Origin: Nocardiopsis terrae | Lineage (GTDB): Bacteria > Actinomycetota > Actinomycetes > Streptosporangiales > Streptosporangiaceae | Direction: 5' to 3' | Assembly: GCF_014651695.1 (NCBI RefSeq) | Contig: NZ_BMXJ01000007.1 | Span: forward strand, 388,509 to 452,508 | Length of the DNA stretch: 64,000 nucleotides | Shown: piece by piece, positions 17,458 to 26,746 of the stretch | Position numbering within the stretch: position 1 is the first letter of the stretch | Layout of the letters: the number at the start of each line of letters is the position of its first letter | Notes under the pieces: generated by a model | What the model was told of the DNA's origin: nothing | Seen by the model: only the letters and a program-made list of their open reading frames with translations | The model's database searches: none | Made by a program: the position numbers and the translations under genes

Positions 17458-18432
17458 ATGGAGCACACTGTGACCTCACCTCGCCCCGACCGGGTGTCCG
17501 TCCGCGCCCCGGCCACCAGCGCCAACCTCGGGCCGGGCTTCGACGCCCTCGGGTTGTCCGTCCAGCTGTACAACGAGTTCGACGCCGCGGTCCGCGACGA
17601 CGGCGAACTCCGCATCCGGGTCGAGGGGGAGGGCGCGGGCGAGGTACCGCTCGACCGGCGCCACCTGGTCGTCCGGGCCATGGCCGAGGTCTTCGACCGG
17701 GCCGGCGAGAAGCTGCCCGGCCTGGACCTGCGCTGCGTCAACCGCATCCCGCACGCCCGGGGCCTGGGCTCGTCCTCCTCCGCGATCGTCGGCGGGGTCG
17801 CCGCGGCCGCGGCCCTGCTGGGCCGTACCGGGCCCGACGGCGGGCCGGACCGGGACTGGATCTACCAGATCGCCGCGGACATCGAGGGCCACCCGGACAA
17901 CGTGGCCCCCTGCGTCCACGGCGGGTACACCGTCGCCTACCGGGACGGCGGCTCCTGGGGCGTCGCCCGGCTCACCCCGGACCAGCGGGTCCTGCCCGTG
18001 CTGTGCGTACCGGGCTGGCGGCTGTCCACCGAACGCGCCCGCGGGCTCCTTCCCGAGACCGTCTCCCACGCAGACGCGGCCTTCAACGCCGGCCGCGCCG
18101 CGCTGATGACGGCGGCCGTTTGTGGCCAACCCGAAGCCCTGTACGCGGCCACCGAGGATCGGCTACACGAGGCGTACCGCGCCCCGGCCATGCCCCGCAC
18201 CCTCAAGCTCATCGGTGACCTGCGCGAACACGAGAAACTCCCGGCCGTCGTCTCCGGTGCGGGCCCCACGGTGCTCGTTCTGTGCTCCGTGGCGGCGGGG
18301 GCGGTGACGGAGGATTCGCCGGAAATCACCCGACAGGTTGATTCGATCCGTCAGCGGGCGGGTAATGATTGGGACGTACGCCCCCTGCACATCGAGCCGG
18401 CGGGGGTGCGGACCCCATCTCCCCATCCGTAG
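17458..18432 (+). CDS. thrB: homoserine kinase
   Basis: GHMP kinase of 324 residues phosphorylating homoserine. PATSANLGPGFDALG near the N-terminus, the ATP-binding motif PHARGLGSSSSAI (98-110) and VVSGAGPTVLVL in the C-terminal part are the three GHMP motifs. Two starts compete: ATG 17458, 6 nt after the inverted repeat and without a Shine-Dalgarno, and GTG 17470, which has GGAG 6 nt upstream formed partly by the ATG codon itself. Either leaves the kinase fold complete. The C-terminal ~20 residues are unusually basic and proline-rich. Confidence 0.95.
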   Translation: MEHTVTSPRPDRVSVRAPATSANLGPGFDALGLSVQLYNEFDAAVRDDGELRIRVEGEGAGEVPLDRRHLVVRAMAEVFDRAGEKLPGLDLRCVNRIPHARGLGSSSSAIVGGVAAAAALLGRTGPDGGPDRDWIYQIAADIEGHPDNVAPCVHGGYTVAYRDGGSWGVARLTPDQRVLPVLCVPGWRLSTERARGLLPETVSHADAAFNAGRAALMTAAVCGQPEALYAATEDRLHEAYRAPAMPRTLKLIGDLREHEKLPAVVSGAGPTVLVLCSVAAGAVTEDSPEITRQVDSIRQRAGNDWDVRPLHIEPAGVRTPSPHP

Positions 18433-18870
18433 CATCTGTGTCGAGGAATAGCCGTGGCCTCTGGTGATGTTAGGCTGGGTGAAGCACCAGATGCCCCGTT
18501 GCGGGGCGTGTGCTCATCCGCCACAACGGCTTCCGCGTCCCATACTCCGGCGGTCCGATCTCTCGACCTGTCGGAAGCGGTGGCCAAAGTGTCGAGTCCG
18601 CGGTTTCACCGCGACTGTGCCCACGTCTTCGAAGTCCGCTCCTCCTCGGATGAGCGTGTCACCACGGTTGACGGGCATCACCTCCGAGCCATCCGCCCCG
18701 ACGTCTGGCTGTACCCAGAGCCCGCCGCGATTGGGTAGGGGACCGTCTTCGCCGGTTTCCGACATCCACGTGGGGCACGCCCTACCCGGCCCCTGCCGGT
18801 TCGCACCACCGGGCCGGCCGCTCAAGCAAACCGCTGACGGCCGAAGCCCGCTCCTTGGGAAGGACCCTTA
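18433..18870 (+). promoter_or_regulatory. Long structured leader of rho
   Basis: No gene is supported in these 438 bases. A TAGGCT hexamer at 18471-18476 is a likely -10, giving a leader of about 390 nt. The leader contains the hairpin GCCCCG-TTG-CGGGGC (18493-18507); an alternative pairing of CCGTTG (18497-18502) with CAACGG (18524-18529) would exclude it. Another stem CGCGGT-TTC-ACCGCG is at 18599-18613. Several C-rich stretches follow. Long 5' regions that let Rho terminate its own transcript are known in bacteria, so autoregulation is the simplest reading. Confidence 0.5.
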
Positions 18871-20856
18871 GTGAGCGACACCACCGAACTCCGAACGGAC
18901 GCGGCGGTCGACAGCAAGAAGAGCGCTGACGCCTCCTCGGAGGCCGGCGAAGCCGCGACTGCCCCACGGTCCCGCGCGGCCTCGCGCGGTACCGGGCTCG
19001 CCGCCCAGAAGCTCCCCGAGCTCCAGAAGCTCGCGTCGAGCATGGGCATCACCGGCACGGGGCGCATGCGCAAGAGCGATGTGATCGCTGCGATCGAGGC
19101 CAAGCAGGGCGGCCCGGTCGGCCCGGTCAGCAGCCCTGGGAAGGCCAAATCAGCAAAGAAAGCCGACACCGCTCCCAAGGCCGGTAAGGTCGAGGCAACT
19201 GACGGCCCGGCCGAAGCCCAGTCTCCCGCCAAGTCGGGCACGGACGAGGCCCCGCGCAAAAGCGCGGGTGAGCGGTCGTCGGACCAGGCCGTGACCGAGA
19301 CCCAGGGTGGGAAGGGTGACAAGCCCTCCCGTAACCGCCGCTCGTCCCGCAGGCGCGGCGACGAGTCCGGTGAACAGCCCCGCTCGGACGGCACCGACTC
19401 CTCAACCTCCGCGAGCAGCGTGACCAAGACATCCAGCACCCCCCAGAAGAACGGCCCCGACTCCGAGGACCGTGACACCAGGTCCGGGCAGGGTCGCGAG
19501 CGCCAGCGCAACCGTCGCAACCGCAACCGCGGCGGTGACGACCAGAACTCGAACAACAACTCCGATCGCCAGCAGGGCGGCGGCCAGAACCAGGGCCGCG
19601 GCAACAACAACGACGACGACGACTTCGGTGGTGGCCGCAGGCGGGGACGCCGCCGGGACCGCCGGGACCGCCGTGGCGGACGCGGCGGCGGCCAGGAACA
19701 GGAACCGGTGATCGGTGAGGACGACGTCCTGCTGCCGGTCGCGGGCATCCTGGACATCCTGGACAACTACGCCTTCGTCCGCACCACCGGCTACCTGCCC
19801 GGACAGAGCGACGTCTACGTCTCTCTGGCCCAGGTGCGCAAGCACGGTCTGCGCAAGGGTGACCACATCGTCGGTGCGGTCCGCCAGCCCCGTGACGGTG
19901 AGCGGCGCGAGAAGTTCAACGCGCTGGTGCGCCTGGACTCGGTCAACGGCATGTCGCCGGACCAGGCCCGGGGGCGCCAGGAGTTCTCCAAGCTCGTTCC
20001 GCTCTACCCGCAGGAGCGCCTGCGGCTGGAGACCGAGCCGAACATCCTCACCACACGCATCATAGATCTCGTCGCGCCCATCGGTAAGGGCCAGCGCGGT
20101 CTCATCGTCTCGCCCCCCAAGGCGGGCAAGACGATGGTGATGCAGGCGGTCGCCAACGCGATCACCGAGAACAACCCCGAGTGCTACCTGATGGTGATCC
20201 TGGTCGACGAGCGACCGGAAGAAGTCACCGACATGCAGCGCACGGTCAAGGGTGAGGTCATCCACTCGACCTTCGACCGCCCGGCCGAGGACCACACGGT
20301 CGTCGCCGACCTGGCGATCGAGCGCGCCAAGCGGCTCGTGGAGATGGGCATGGACGTGGTCGTCCTGCTCGACTCCATCACCCGCCTGGGCCGCGCCTAC
20401 AACCTGGCCGCGCCCGCCAGCGGACGCATCATGTCCGGTGGTGTGGACTCCACCGCCCTCTACCCGCCGAAGCGCTTCTTCGGTGCGGCCCGCAACATCG
20501 AGGGCGGCGGCTCGCTGACCATCCTGGCCACCGCACTGGTCGAGACGGGTTCGCGCGCCGACGAGGTGATCTTCGAGGAGTTCAAGGGCACCGGCAACAT
20601 GGAGCTCAAGCTCAACCGGTCCCTGGCTGACAAGCGGATCTTCCCGGCCGTGGACGTGGACGCCTCCAGCACCCGTAAGGAGGAGATCCTGATGTCGCCG
20701 GAGGAGCTGAACGTCGTCTGGAAGCTCCGCCGGGTGCTGCACGCCCTCGACACCCAGCAGGCCATCGAGCTGCTCCTGGACAAGATGAAGGAGTCCAAGA
20801 GCAACGCCGAGTTCCTGATGCAGATCCAGAAGACCACGGTGGGACCCGAGCGCTAG
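18871..20856 (+). CDS. rho: transcription termination factor Rho
   Basis: Hexameric RNA helicase/translocase of 661 residues. Order: a Rho_N helical domain (about 46-80, LPELQKLASSMGI), a long charged low-complexity insert (about 85-280) ending in an Asn/Gln/Gly/Arg-rich tract (about 216-276), the cold-shock RNA-binding domain (from about 285), and the ATPase core with Walker A SPPKAGKT near residue 414 and GRAYNLAAPASGR. The insert is typical of high-GC actinobacteria, which have Rho of over 600 residues against 419 in E. coli. The GTG start has GGGAAGGA upstream. The gene is preceded by a long leader and followed by a strong hairpin. Confidence 0.97.
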   Translation: MSDTTELRTDAAVDSKKSADASSEAGEAATAPRSRAASRGTGLAAQKLPELQKLASSMGITGTGRMRKSDVIAAIEAKQGGPVGPVSSPGKAKSAKKADTAPKAGKVEATDGPAEAQSPAKSGTDEAPRKSAGERSSDQAVTETQGGKGDKPSRNRRSSRRRGDESGEQPRSDGTDSSTSASSVTKTSSTPQKNGPDSEDRDTRSGQGRERQRNRRNRNRGGDDQNSNNNSDRQQGGGQNQGRGNNNDDDDFGGGRRRGRRRDRRDRRGGRGGGQEQEPVIGEDDVLLPVAGILDILDNYAFVRTTGYLPGQSDVYVSLAQVRKHGLRKGDHIVGAVRQPRDGERREKFNALVRLDSVNGMSPDQARGRQEFSKLVPLYPQERLRLETEPNILTTRIIDLVAPIGKGQRGLIVSPPKAGKTMVMQAVANAITENNPECYLMVILVDERPEEVTDMQRTVKGEVIHSTFDRPAEDHTVVADLAIERAKRLVEMGMDVVVLLDSITRLGRAYNLAAPASGRIMSGGVDSTALYPPKRFFGAARNIEGGGSLTILATALVETGSRADEVIFEEFKGTGNMELKLNRSLADKRIFPAVDVDASSTRKEEILMSPEELNVVWKLRRVLHALDTQQAIELLLDKMKESKSNAEFLMQIQKTTVGPER

Positions 20857-20944
20857 GGCCCCGCCCGGCAGGGCGCGTGTCCGCGGGGCGCGCGCACCGG
20901 CCGTGGCCCGCCGCAGCACGGGCCACGGGGTCCGCGGGAACGCA

Positions 20945-20982
20945 GTGAGGGCACCCTCCCCGCCCGGGGAGGGTGCCCTCAC
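20945..20982 (+). terminator. Terminator hairpin downstream of rho
   Basis: A perfect 18-bp inverted repeat (20945-20962 and 20965-20982) with a 2-nt loop, the strongest hairpin in the window. No U-tract follows. The rest of 20857-21251 holds no gene; a short dyad CCGGGA/TCCCGG (21044-21066) and the unresolved rpmE promoter lie there. Confidence 0.8.
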
Positions 20983-21251
20983 CCGTTCCGGGACGAGACC
21001 CGCAGGCCTCACCGTGCCGTCCCGGGAGACGGGTGGGACGGGTCCGGGAATAGGTACTGGTCCCGGCATGGTTGTGGGTCTGGCAAACTGGTATCAGGGA
21101 ACGGCCGTCCTCCCGCCCGGGAGAGCACGCCGCCCTCTTACCTGGATCGCCGCGGCACCGGTTCGCGCATGGTCAACGGACACCGCCCCACCCCCGACGG
21201 TGGTGCGGTCGTCATGCGTCCGGCGGTCGCGCCCTGAGAAGGAGAACACAC

Positions 21252-21461
21252 ATGCAGGCCGACATTCACCCCACGTACGTCCCGACCGAGGTGACCTGCA
21301 CCTGCGGGGCCAAGTTCGTCACCCGGAGCACGAACCCCGAGGGCCGGGTGCGCGCCGACGTGTGCTCCGAGTGCCACCCGTTCTACACCGGCAAGCAGAA
21401 GATCCTCGACACCGGTGGCCGGGTCGCCCGCTTCGAGAAGCGCTTCGGCAAGCGCAAGTAG
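21252..21461 (+). CDS. rpmE: 50S ribosomal protein L31 (zinc form)
   Basis: Ribosomal protein bL31 of 69 residues. Cysteines C16, C18, C38 and C41 form the zinc-binding C+ type (TCTCGAKF and [11 protein letters not shown]), so this is the zinc-dependent paralogue rather than the Zur-induced form lacking cysteines. It bridges the two subunits near the 5S rRNA. The ATG follows GAAGGAGA by 8 nt. It lies between rho and prfA, its usual neighbours. Confidence 0.97.
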   Translation: MQADIHPTYVPTEVTCTCGAKFVTRSTNPEGRVRADVCSECHPFYTGKQKILDTGGRVARFEKRFGKRK

Positions 21462-21579
21462 CGCTGCCCTTCGTCCGGCGGCGCCGCCTCCCTTCCGGGG
21501 CGGTCGGCGCCGCCGGGCCAGGACCCCCCTTGAGCTGGGGAGACGGACAGGGCGAGCGAACAGACGGGAACGTGGGAAA

Positions 21580-22647
21580 GTGAAGCTGGACGACCTTCTT
21601 GGGGAGTACTACGAGCTGGAACAACAGCTCGCCGACCCCGAGGTGCACGCCAACCAGGCCAAGGCGCGCACGCTGGGCAAGCGTTACTCACAGCTCACCC
21701 CGATCATCGAGGCCTACCGCCAGCTCAAAGAGGTCGAGAACGACATCGACGCCGCGCGTGAGCTCGCCGTCGAGGACTCCTCCTTCGCGGAGGAGGCCGA
21801 CCGGCTGACCGAGGAGGCCGAGCAGCTCACCGAGCGCCTGCGCGTCCTGCTGGTCCCGCGCGACCCCGCCGACGACAAGAACCTCATCATGGAGGTCAAG
21901 GCCGGCGAGGGCGGCGAGGAGTCCGCCCTGTTCGCGAGCGACCTCGTCCGCATGTACCTGCGCTACGCCGAGCGCCAGGGGTGGAAGACCGAGGTCATCG
22001 ACGCCACCCACTCGGATCTGGGCGGCTACAAGGACATCACGATCGCCTTCAAGAACAAGGGAACCCCCGAACCCGGTTCGGGCGTGTGGCCCATGCTCAA
22101 GTTCGAGGGCGGCGTCCACCGGGTGCAGCGCGTTCCGGTCACCGAGTCCCAGGGCCGCATCCACACCTCCGCGGCCGGGGTCCTCGTGGTCCCCGAGGCC
22201 GAGGACATCGAGGTCGTCATCAACGACAACGACCTGCGGATCGACGTCTACCGCTCCTCCGGCCCCGGCGGTCAGAGCGTCAACACCACCGACTCCGCGG
22301 TCCGCATCACACACGTGCCGACCGGCATCGTGGCCTCCTGCCAGAACGAGAAGAGCCAGCTCCAGAACAAGGAGCAGGCCATGCGCATCCTGCGTTCCCG
22401 CCTCTACGCCGAGGCCCAGGCCAGCGCGGACGCCGAGGCCTCCGCCGAGCGCAGGAGCCAGGTCCGCACCGTGGACCGTTCCGAGCGCGTGCGCACCTAC
22501 AATTTCCCGGAGAACCGCATCTCCGACCACCGGGTCGGCTACAAGGCCTACAACCTCGACCAGGTCCTCGACGGGGAACTGGACGGTGTGGTCAAGGCCC
22601 TGGTGGACGCGGACACCAAGGAAAGGCTCGAAGCCGCTCAGTCATGA
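21580..22647 (+). CDS. prfA: peptide chain release factor 1
   Basis: Class I release factor of 355 residues that recognises UAA/UAG. The GGQ tripeptide that triggers peptide release is at 230-232 ([11 protein letters not shown]); the codon-recognition region and the N-terminal coiled domain are intact. GTG 21580 begins the conserved [16 protein letters not shown]. Its stop codon overlaps the prmC start (ATGA), so the factor and the methylase that modifies its GGQ glutamine are made together. Confidence 0.96.
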   Translation: MKLDDLLGEYYELEQQLADPEVHANQAKARTLGKRYSQLTPIIEAYRQLKEVENDIDAARELAVEDSSFAEEADRLTEEAEQLTERLRVLLVPRDPADDKNLIMEVKAGEGGEESALFASDLVRMYLRYAERQGWKTEVIDATHSDLGGYKDITIAFKNKGTPEPGSGVWPMLKFEGGVHRVQRVPVTESQGRIHTSAAGVLVVPEAEDIEVVINDNDLRIDVYRSSGPGGQSVNTTDSAVRITHVPTGIVASCQNEKSQLQNKEQAMRILRSRLYAEAQASADAEASAERRSQVRTVDRSERVRTYNFPENRISDHRVGYKAYNLDQVLDGELDGVVKALVDADTKERLEAAQS

Positions 22648-23507
22648 ACTTCCTGCTCGACGAGGTCGCCCGCGCCACGCTGAGGCTCGCGGAGGCCGGC
22701 GTGGCCTCACCCCGCACGGACGCCGAGGAACTCGCGGCGTTCGTGCACGGTGTCCGTCGAGGGGAAATCCACGCCGTCGCCGACGCCGACTTCGACGCGC
22801 GTTACTGGGAGTGCGTCTCCCGCCGTGAGGCGCGCGAGCCCCTCCAGCACATCACCGGGCGTGCCTACTTCCGCTACCTGGAACTCCAGGTGGGCCCGGG
22901 TGTCTTCGTCCCCAGGCCGGAGACCGAGATCATGGTCGACTGGGCGATCGAGACCCTGCGCGCCATGGACGTGGCCGACCCCCTCGTGGTCGACCTCGGC
23001 TCCGGTTCCGGCGCCATCGCGATCTCCATCGCCCAGGAGGTCCCGCGCTCGCGGGTGCACACCGTCGAGATCGACCCCGGGGCCCTGAAGTGGGCCCGCC
23101 GCAACATCGACGCCAGCGGGCACGCCGACCGCGTCACCTCCCACCAGGGCGACATGCGCACCGCCCTGCCCGAGCTGAACGGCCGCGTCGACCTGCTCAT
23201 CAGCAACCCGCCCTACGTCCCCACCGACGAGGCGGGCGCGATCCCGCCCGAGGTGCGCGACTACGACCCGGCGCCCGCGCTGTGGTCGGGCGAGGACGGC
23301 CTGGACATGATCCGCGCCCTGGAGGGGGTCGGCCGCAGGCTGCTCCGCCCCGGCGGAGCCATGGCCGTGGAACACCACGACGGCCAGGGCATCGACATCC
23401 CCTGGCTGTTCCCCGAGGACAAGGGTTGGCGCGACGTCCTCAACCGCAAGGACATGGCCAGGCGCGACCGCTTCGTGGTCATGCGCCGGGCCGGGGACGA
23501 GGGTTAG
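22644..23507 (+). CDS. prmC: release factor glutamine methyltransferase
   Basis: SAM-dependent N5-glutamine methyltransferase of 287 residues that methylates the GGQ glutamine of release factors. An N-terminal helical bundle binds the factor; [14 protein letters not shown] is the SAM motif and NPPY (188-191) the catalytic motif that holds the glutamine amide. It overlaps prfA by 4 nt. Confidence 0.95.
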   Translation: MNFLLDEVARATLRLAEAGVASPRTDAEELAAFVHGVRRGEIHAVADADFDARYWECVSRREAREPLQHITGRAYFRYLELQVGPGVFVPRPETEIMVDWAIETLRAMDVADPLVVDLGSGSGAIAISIAQEVPRSRVHTVEIDPGALKWARRNIDASGHADRVTSHQGDMRTALPELNGRVDLLISNPPYVPTDEAGAIPPEVRDYDPAPALWSGEDGLDMIRALEGVGRRLLRPGGAMAVEHHDGQGIDIPWLFPEDKGWRDVLNRKDMARRDRFVVMRRAGDEG

Positions 23508-23587
23508 CGCCGCCCGCCCCGCCCCATCCCCAGCGCCGGACCGACAGCCCCGTCCGGCCGACCCGCACGAGATTGAGGTGAACGCAG

Positions 23588-24490
23588 GTGAGCCGCATCT
23601 ACGACTGCGCGGACGAGACCGCCCGTAAGGACGGCATCGCCGACGCCGCGTCCGCGGTACGCCGAGGCGACCTTGTGGTGCTGCCCACGGACACCGTGTA
23701 CGGCATCGGCACCGACGCCTTCAGTCCGAAGGCCGTGGCCAACCTCCTGGAGACCAAGGGGCGGGGCCGGGACATGCCGCCGCCGGTCCTGGTGGGGTCG
23801 ATCCGGGCCGCCACCGCGCTCATCGACGACCTGGGCAACCACGGCCGCGACCTGATGGAGGAGTTCTGGCCCGGACCGCTCACCCTGGTGTGCACCGCCA
23901 CCCCCAGCCTGTCCTGGGACCTGGGTGACACCAAGGGCACCGTGGCCGTACGGATGCCGATGGACCCGGTGGCCCTCGAACTCCTCAAGGAGACCGGGCC
24001 GATGGCGGTGAGCAGCGCCAACAAGTCCGGGCAGCCCGCCGCGGCCACCGCGGGGGAGGCGATCGAACAGCTCGGGGACGAGGACGTCGCGGTCTACCTC
24101 GACGGCGGCGAGAGCGAGAGCCCGGTGGCCTCCACCATCGTCGACCTCACCTACGCGGTCCCGCGGGTGCTGCGCTCCGGAGCGATCTCCATCGAGCGGT
24201 TGCGCGCGGTCTGCGGCACCGTGATCGGGGAGCTGCGCAAGGGCCGCACCAAGCCTCGGAAGGCCGAGGACGAGGACACCGAGGCCGCGGGCGGTCCCGG
24301 AACCGAGGATGCCGCCCAGGCGGGTGCGGTGGAGTCCGAGGCCGCCGAGTCCGCGGCCGCTGAGTCGGGGGACGTGAAGACCGGGGACGCCGGGACCGAC
24401 GCCACCGGGCCCGGGACCGCGGAGGCGGACCGGGCCGGAACCGAGCCGGAGGCCGCCGGGCCCGAGGGCACAGACCGCTCCAAGAGCTAG
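23588..24490 (+). CDS. L-threonylcarbamoyladenylate synthase (Sua5/YrdC)
   Basis: Makes threonylcarbamoyl-AMP from threonine, bicarbonate and ATP for the t6A modification of ANN-decoding tRNAs. The YrdC domain covers about residues 10-205, with PTDTVYGIG, the KGRGRDMPPPVLV lysine/arginine motif and MAVSSANKSGQP. The C-terminal ~90 residues are an acidic Ala/Glu/Gly-rich tail of low complexity and not the Sua5 domain, so the protein is a YrdC-type core with a disordered extension. GTG 23588 follows GAGGTGAACGCAG. It lies between prmC and the glycosyltransferase gene. Confidence 0.9.
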   Translation: MSRIYDCADETARKDGIADAASAVRRGDLVVLPTDTVYGIGTDAFSPKAVANLLETKGRGRDMPPPVLVGSIRAATALIDDLGNHGRDLMEEFWPGPLTLVCTATPSLSWDLGDTKGTVAVRMPMDPVALELLKETGPMAVSSANKSGQPAAATAGEAIEQLGDEDVAVYLDGGESESPVASTIVDLTYAVPRVLRSGAISIERLRAVCGTVIGELRKGRTKPRKAEDEDTEAAGGPGTEDAAQAGAVESEAAESAAAESGDVKTGDAGTDATGPGTAEADRAGTEPEAAGPEGTDRSKS

Positions 24491-24502
24491 AGGGGTCAGG
24501 CC

Positions 24503-25669
24503 GTGCGGGAGTACGCGCTCACCTTCGTCATCGCGGCAGCGGTGACCTACCTGCTCGTCCCGTTGGTGCGCCGACTGGCCATCGCCTTCGGTGCCGCACC
24601 CCCGGTGCGCGACCGCGACGTGCACACCGAACCCATCCCCAGGCTGGGTGGTCTGGCGATCTACGGCGGGTTCGCGGCGGCGCTGCTGATCTCGGCGCAG
24701 CTGCCGCACCTGCAGAACGTGTTCGTCGCCAAGACCTGGATCGGCCTGCTGCTGGCGGGCGGCCTCATCACGGCCATCGGCGTCGTCGACGACCGGTGGG
24801 GGATGGACGCCCTGAGCAAGCTGGCCGGCCAGGTGGCCGCGGCGGGCATCCTGGTCTCGCAGGGCGTGCAGCTGCTGTGGCTGCCGCTGCCCGGGACCCA
24901 GCTGTCCCTGGGGCCCTGGCTGGGGGCAATGGTCTCGATCCTGCTCATCGTGGTGACCATCAACGCGGTCAACTTCGCGGACGGTCTGGACGGACTGGCC
25001 GCGGGCATCGTCGGCATCTCGTCCCTGGCCTTCTTCGCGTACTACTACGTGGTCGCGGTCGAGCAGGGCTTCGTCCGCCAGTCCTACCCGGCGATGATCG
25101 CCATCATCCTGGCCGGGACCTGCGCGGGCTTCCTCTTCCACAACTTCCACCCGGCCCGGGTGTTCATGGGCGACACCGGGTCGATGCTCCTGGGGCTGCT
25201 GCTGACCTCGATCACCATCACGGTGACCGGCCAGTTCGACGCCAACACCGCCCGGGAGGAGTTCAACTCCTCCGGTCTGGTGGTCTTCCTGCCGATCGCG
25301 CTGCCCCTGCTGGTGATCGCGCTGCCCCTGTCCGACCTGGTCCTGGCGGTCCTGCGCCGGACCCTGGCGGGGAAGTCACCCTTCGCCCCCGACCGGGGAC
25401 ACCTCCACCACCGGCTTCTCGACATGGGGCACACCCACACACGTGCGGTGCTGCTGATGTACCTGTGGGCCGGGATCGTCGCCTTCGCCGCGGTGGCACT
25501 GTCCATCTTCGACTCCGCGTTCATCGTTCTGACGGTCACGCTGCTGGTGGCCACCTGTGCGGTCGGTCTCATCGCCCTGCCGCGACTCCGCCGTCGCGGA
25601 CTGTTGCCCTGGGGGCGAAACAGGGTGACGGGGAAGAAGGCGGATCACCATCCGTCAACCGATGGATAA
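24503..25669 (+). CDS. undecaprenyl-phosphate GlcNAc-1-phosphate transferase (WecA/TagO/MraY-like)
   Basis: Polyprenyl-phosphate HexNAc-1-P transferase of 388 residues with about ten membrane helices. It would start assembly of a wall glycopolymer on undecaprenyl phosphate. Conserved acidic motifs are GVVDDRWGMD, NAVNFADGLDGLA and MGDTGSMLLG on cytosolic loops, and HLHHRLLDMG is the HHR-type motif of the WecA branch. MraY itself is normally in the dcw cluster, so this is more likely the WecA/TagO (Rfe) type. It is 12 nt after the sua5-like gene and precedes the ATP synthase operon, as in other actinobacteria. Confidence 0.92.
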   Translation: MREYALTFVIAAAVTYLLVPLVRRLAIAFGAAPPVRDRDVHTEPIPRLGGLAIYGGFAAALLISAQLPHLQNVFVAKTWIGLLLAGGLITAIGVVDDRWGMDALSKLAGQVAAAGILVSQGVQLLWLPLPGTQLSLGPWLGAMVSILLIVVTINAVNFADGLDGLAAGIVGISSLAFFAYYYVVAVEQGFVRQSYPAMIAIILAGTCAGFLFHNFHPARVFMGDTGSMLLGLLLTSITITVTGQFDANTAREEFNSSGLVVFLPIALPLLVIALPLSDLVLAVLRRTLAGKSPFAPDRGHLHHRLLDMGHTHTRAVLLMYLWAGIVAFAAVALSIFDSAFIVLTVTLLVATCAVGLIALPRLRRRGLLPWGRNRVTGKKADHHPSTDG

Positions 25670-25796
25670 ATGCCTGGTCACGTTCGGGGCGGAGGTCCTC
25701 TCCGGGATACCGAATGTGCGCTGGTGCGAAGGTCGAGGCAAGTGTGGTCAAGGTGACACAAGGCCCGAAGGCGCCCCGGAACGGGTCTTTCGTGAG

Positions 25797-25859
25797 GCGT
25801 TAAGGTCGCGTTAAGGAACCCCTGGATTTGGCACCAAAAACCTTGTGATAGCTTTCACG
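25797..25859 (+). promoter_or_regulatory. ATP synthase operon control region with Crp-type site
   Basis: TGTGATAGCTTTCACG (25844-25859) fits the Crp/GlxR pattern TGTGA-N6-TCACA except for the last base. TAGCTT within it, preceded by TGA, could be an extended -10, with TTTGGC 16 nt before it. Upstream, GCGTTAAGG occurs twice (25797-25805 and 25808-25816) as an 11-bp-spaced direct repeat. The first gene of the operon starts 35 nt after the site. Confidence 0.5.
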
Positions 25860-25893
25860 AGCAGGTACCCACTGAACCCCACGGAGCTTCGTC

Positions 25894-26316
25894 ATGCAGG
25901 AACACGACGCCCGGATTCTCCGCGGCGCCGCGCTTCCGAGCGCCGCGTGCGGGGTCCTGGCCATTGCGGTCTCGGCCCTCTTCGCGGGCACTGCCGGAGC
26001 TCTGAGCTCAGCTCTCGCGGTCGCGATCGTCCTCGCGTGCTTCGGCCTGGGGCAGTGGGCGGTCATCATGGTGACCCGCCGGAACAAGGACCTGTTCCTC
26101 GCCGCGAACCTCCTCGGCTTCGTCGTCAAGATGGCGCTGCTGGGTGTTCTCCTGGTGACCCTCGGGCGCAGCCCCCTCATCACGGACCTGAGCAACAACG
26201 CCTTCGTCTACAGCGCGTTGGCCGTCGTTCTGGTCTGGCTGGGCGGGCAGACCTGGGCCACCTCCAAGGCGAAGATCCTGCACGTGGAGCCGAACGAGAG
26301 TTCGGAGAACACGTGA
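25894..26316 (+). CDS. AtpI-like membrane protein
   Basis: Small membrane protein of 140 residues with four hydrophobic segments (about 10-30, 36-56, 68-90, 105-122), first gene of the ATP synthase operon. Size, topology and position match the poorly conserved ATP synthase protein I, which helps assemble the c-ring in some bacteria. There is little sequence conservation, so the assignment rests on context. Confidence 0.8.
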   Translation: MQEHDARILRGAALPSAACGVLAIAVSALFAGTAGALSSALAVAIVLACFGLGQWAVIMVTRRNKDLFLAANLLGFVVKMALLGVLLVTLGRSPLITDLSNNAFVYSALAVVLVWLGGQTWATSKAKILHVEPNESSENT

Positions 26317-26421
26317 TGGGGTGCCCCGCCGCGGCCCGTCGGAACGGGCGTAATAACCTGTTCCACGGCAGGCGGACGGCCATGTCCCAGCCAAGCCCCA
26401 CATGCTATATTCCGGAGCGAG

Positions 26422-26652
26422 ATGAGCAGCGAACCCACCGAGAAGAAGGACTCCAGCGCGCCCCCGGCGCCGCGCGAGGCCGACGGCTGGGCGCTCTTCT
26501 CCACTCTGCTCGCGGGTGTGCTCCTGTGGAGCGCGGTCGGCTGGGGCGCGGACAGGCTCCTGGGCTTCCAGGCACTCTTCCTGCCGATCGGGGCCGTTCT
26601 CGGCATGGTCGGGGCGATCTACCTGATCGTCGTCAAGACGCGCCAGCCCTGA
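26422..26652 (+). CDS. AtpZ/AtpI family protein
   Basis: Protein of 76 residues with a charged N-terminus and two membrane helices (about 26-45 and 50-70: LLAGVLLWSAVGWGADRLLG and GAVLGMVGAIYLIV). The helix-turn with G-x-D-R-L-L-G matches the AtpZ/ATPase gene 1 family; AtpZ with AtpI is proposed to form a magnesium/calcium channel or assist c-ring assembly. It lies 94 nt before atpB. Confidence 0.85.
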   Translation: MSSEPTEKKDSSAPPAPREADGWALFSTLLAGVLLWSAVGWGADRLLGFQALFLPIGAVLGMVGAIYLIVVKTRQP

Positions 26653-26746
26653 AGCACCCCCTTAGTCCCGCGTCGCCCATCGCGCGACGACGCTGCAGTA
26701 ACAACCATCAACGAGGCTTTCTTGCGTCACGACGAAAGGATTCGCC

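Noticed and set aside
18454-18738. A 94-codon frame in the rho leader
   Set aside because: It starts before the likely transcription start, has no Shine-Dalgarno and no similarity that I recognise; the region is better explained as a structured leader.
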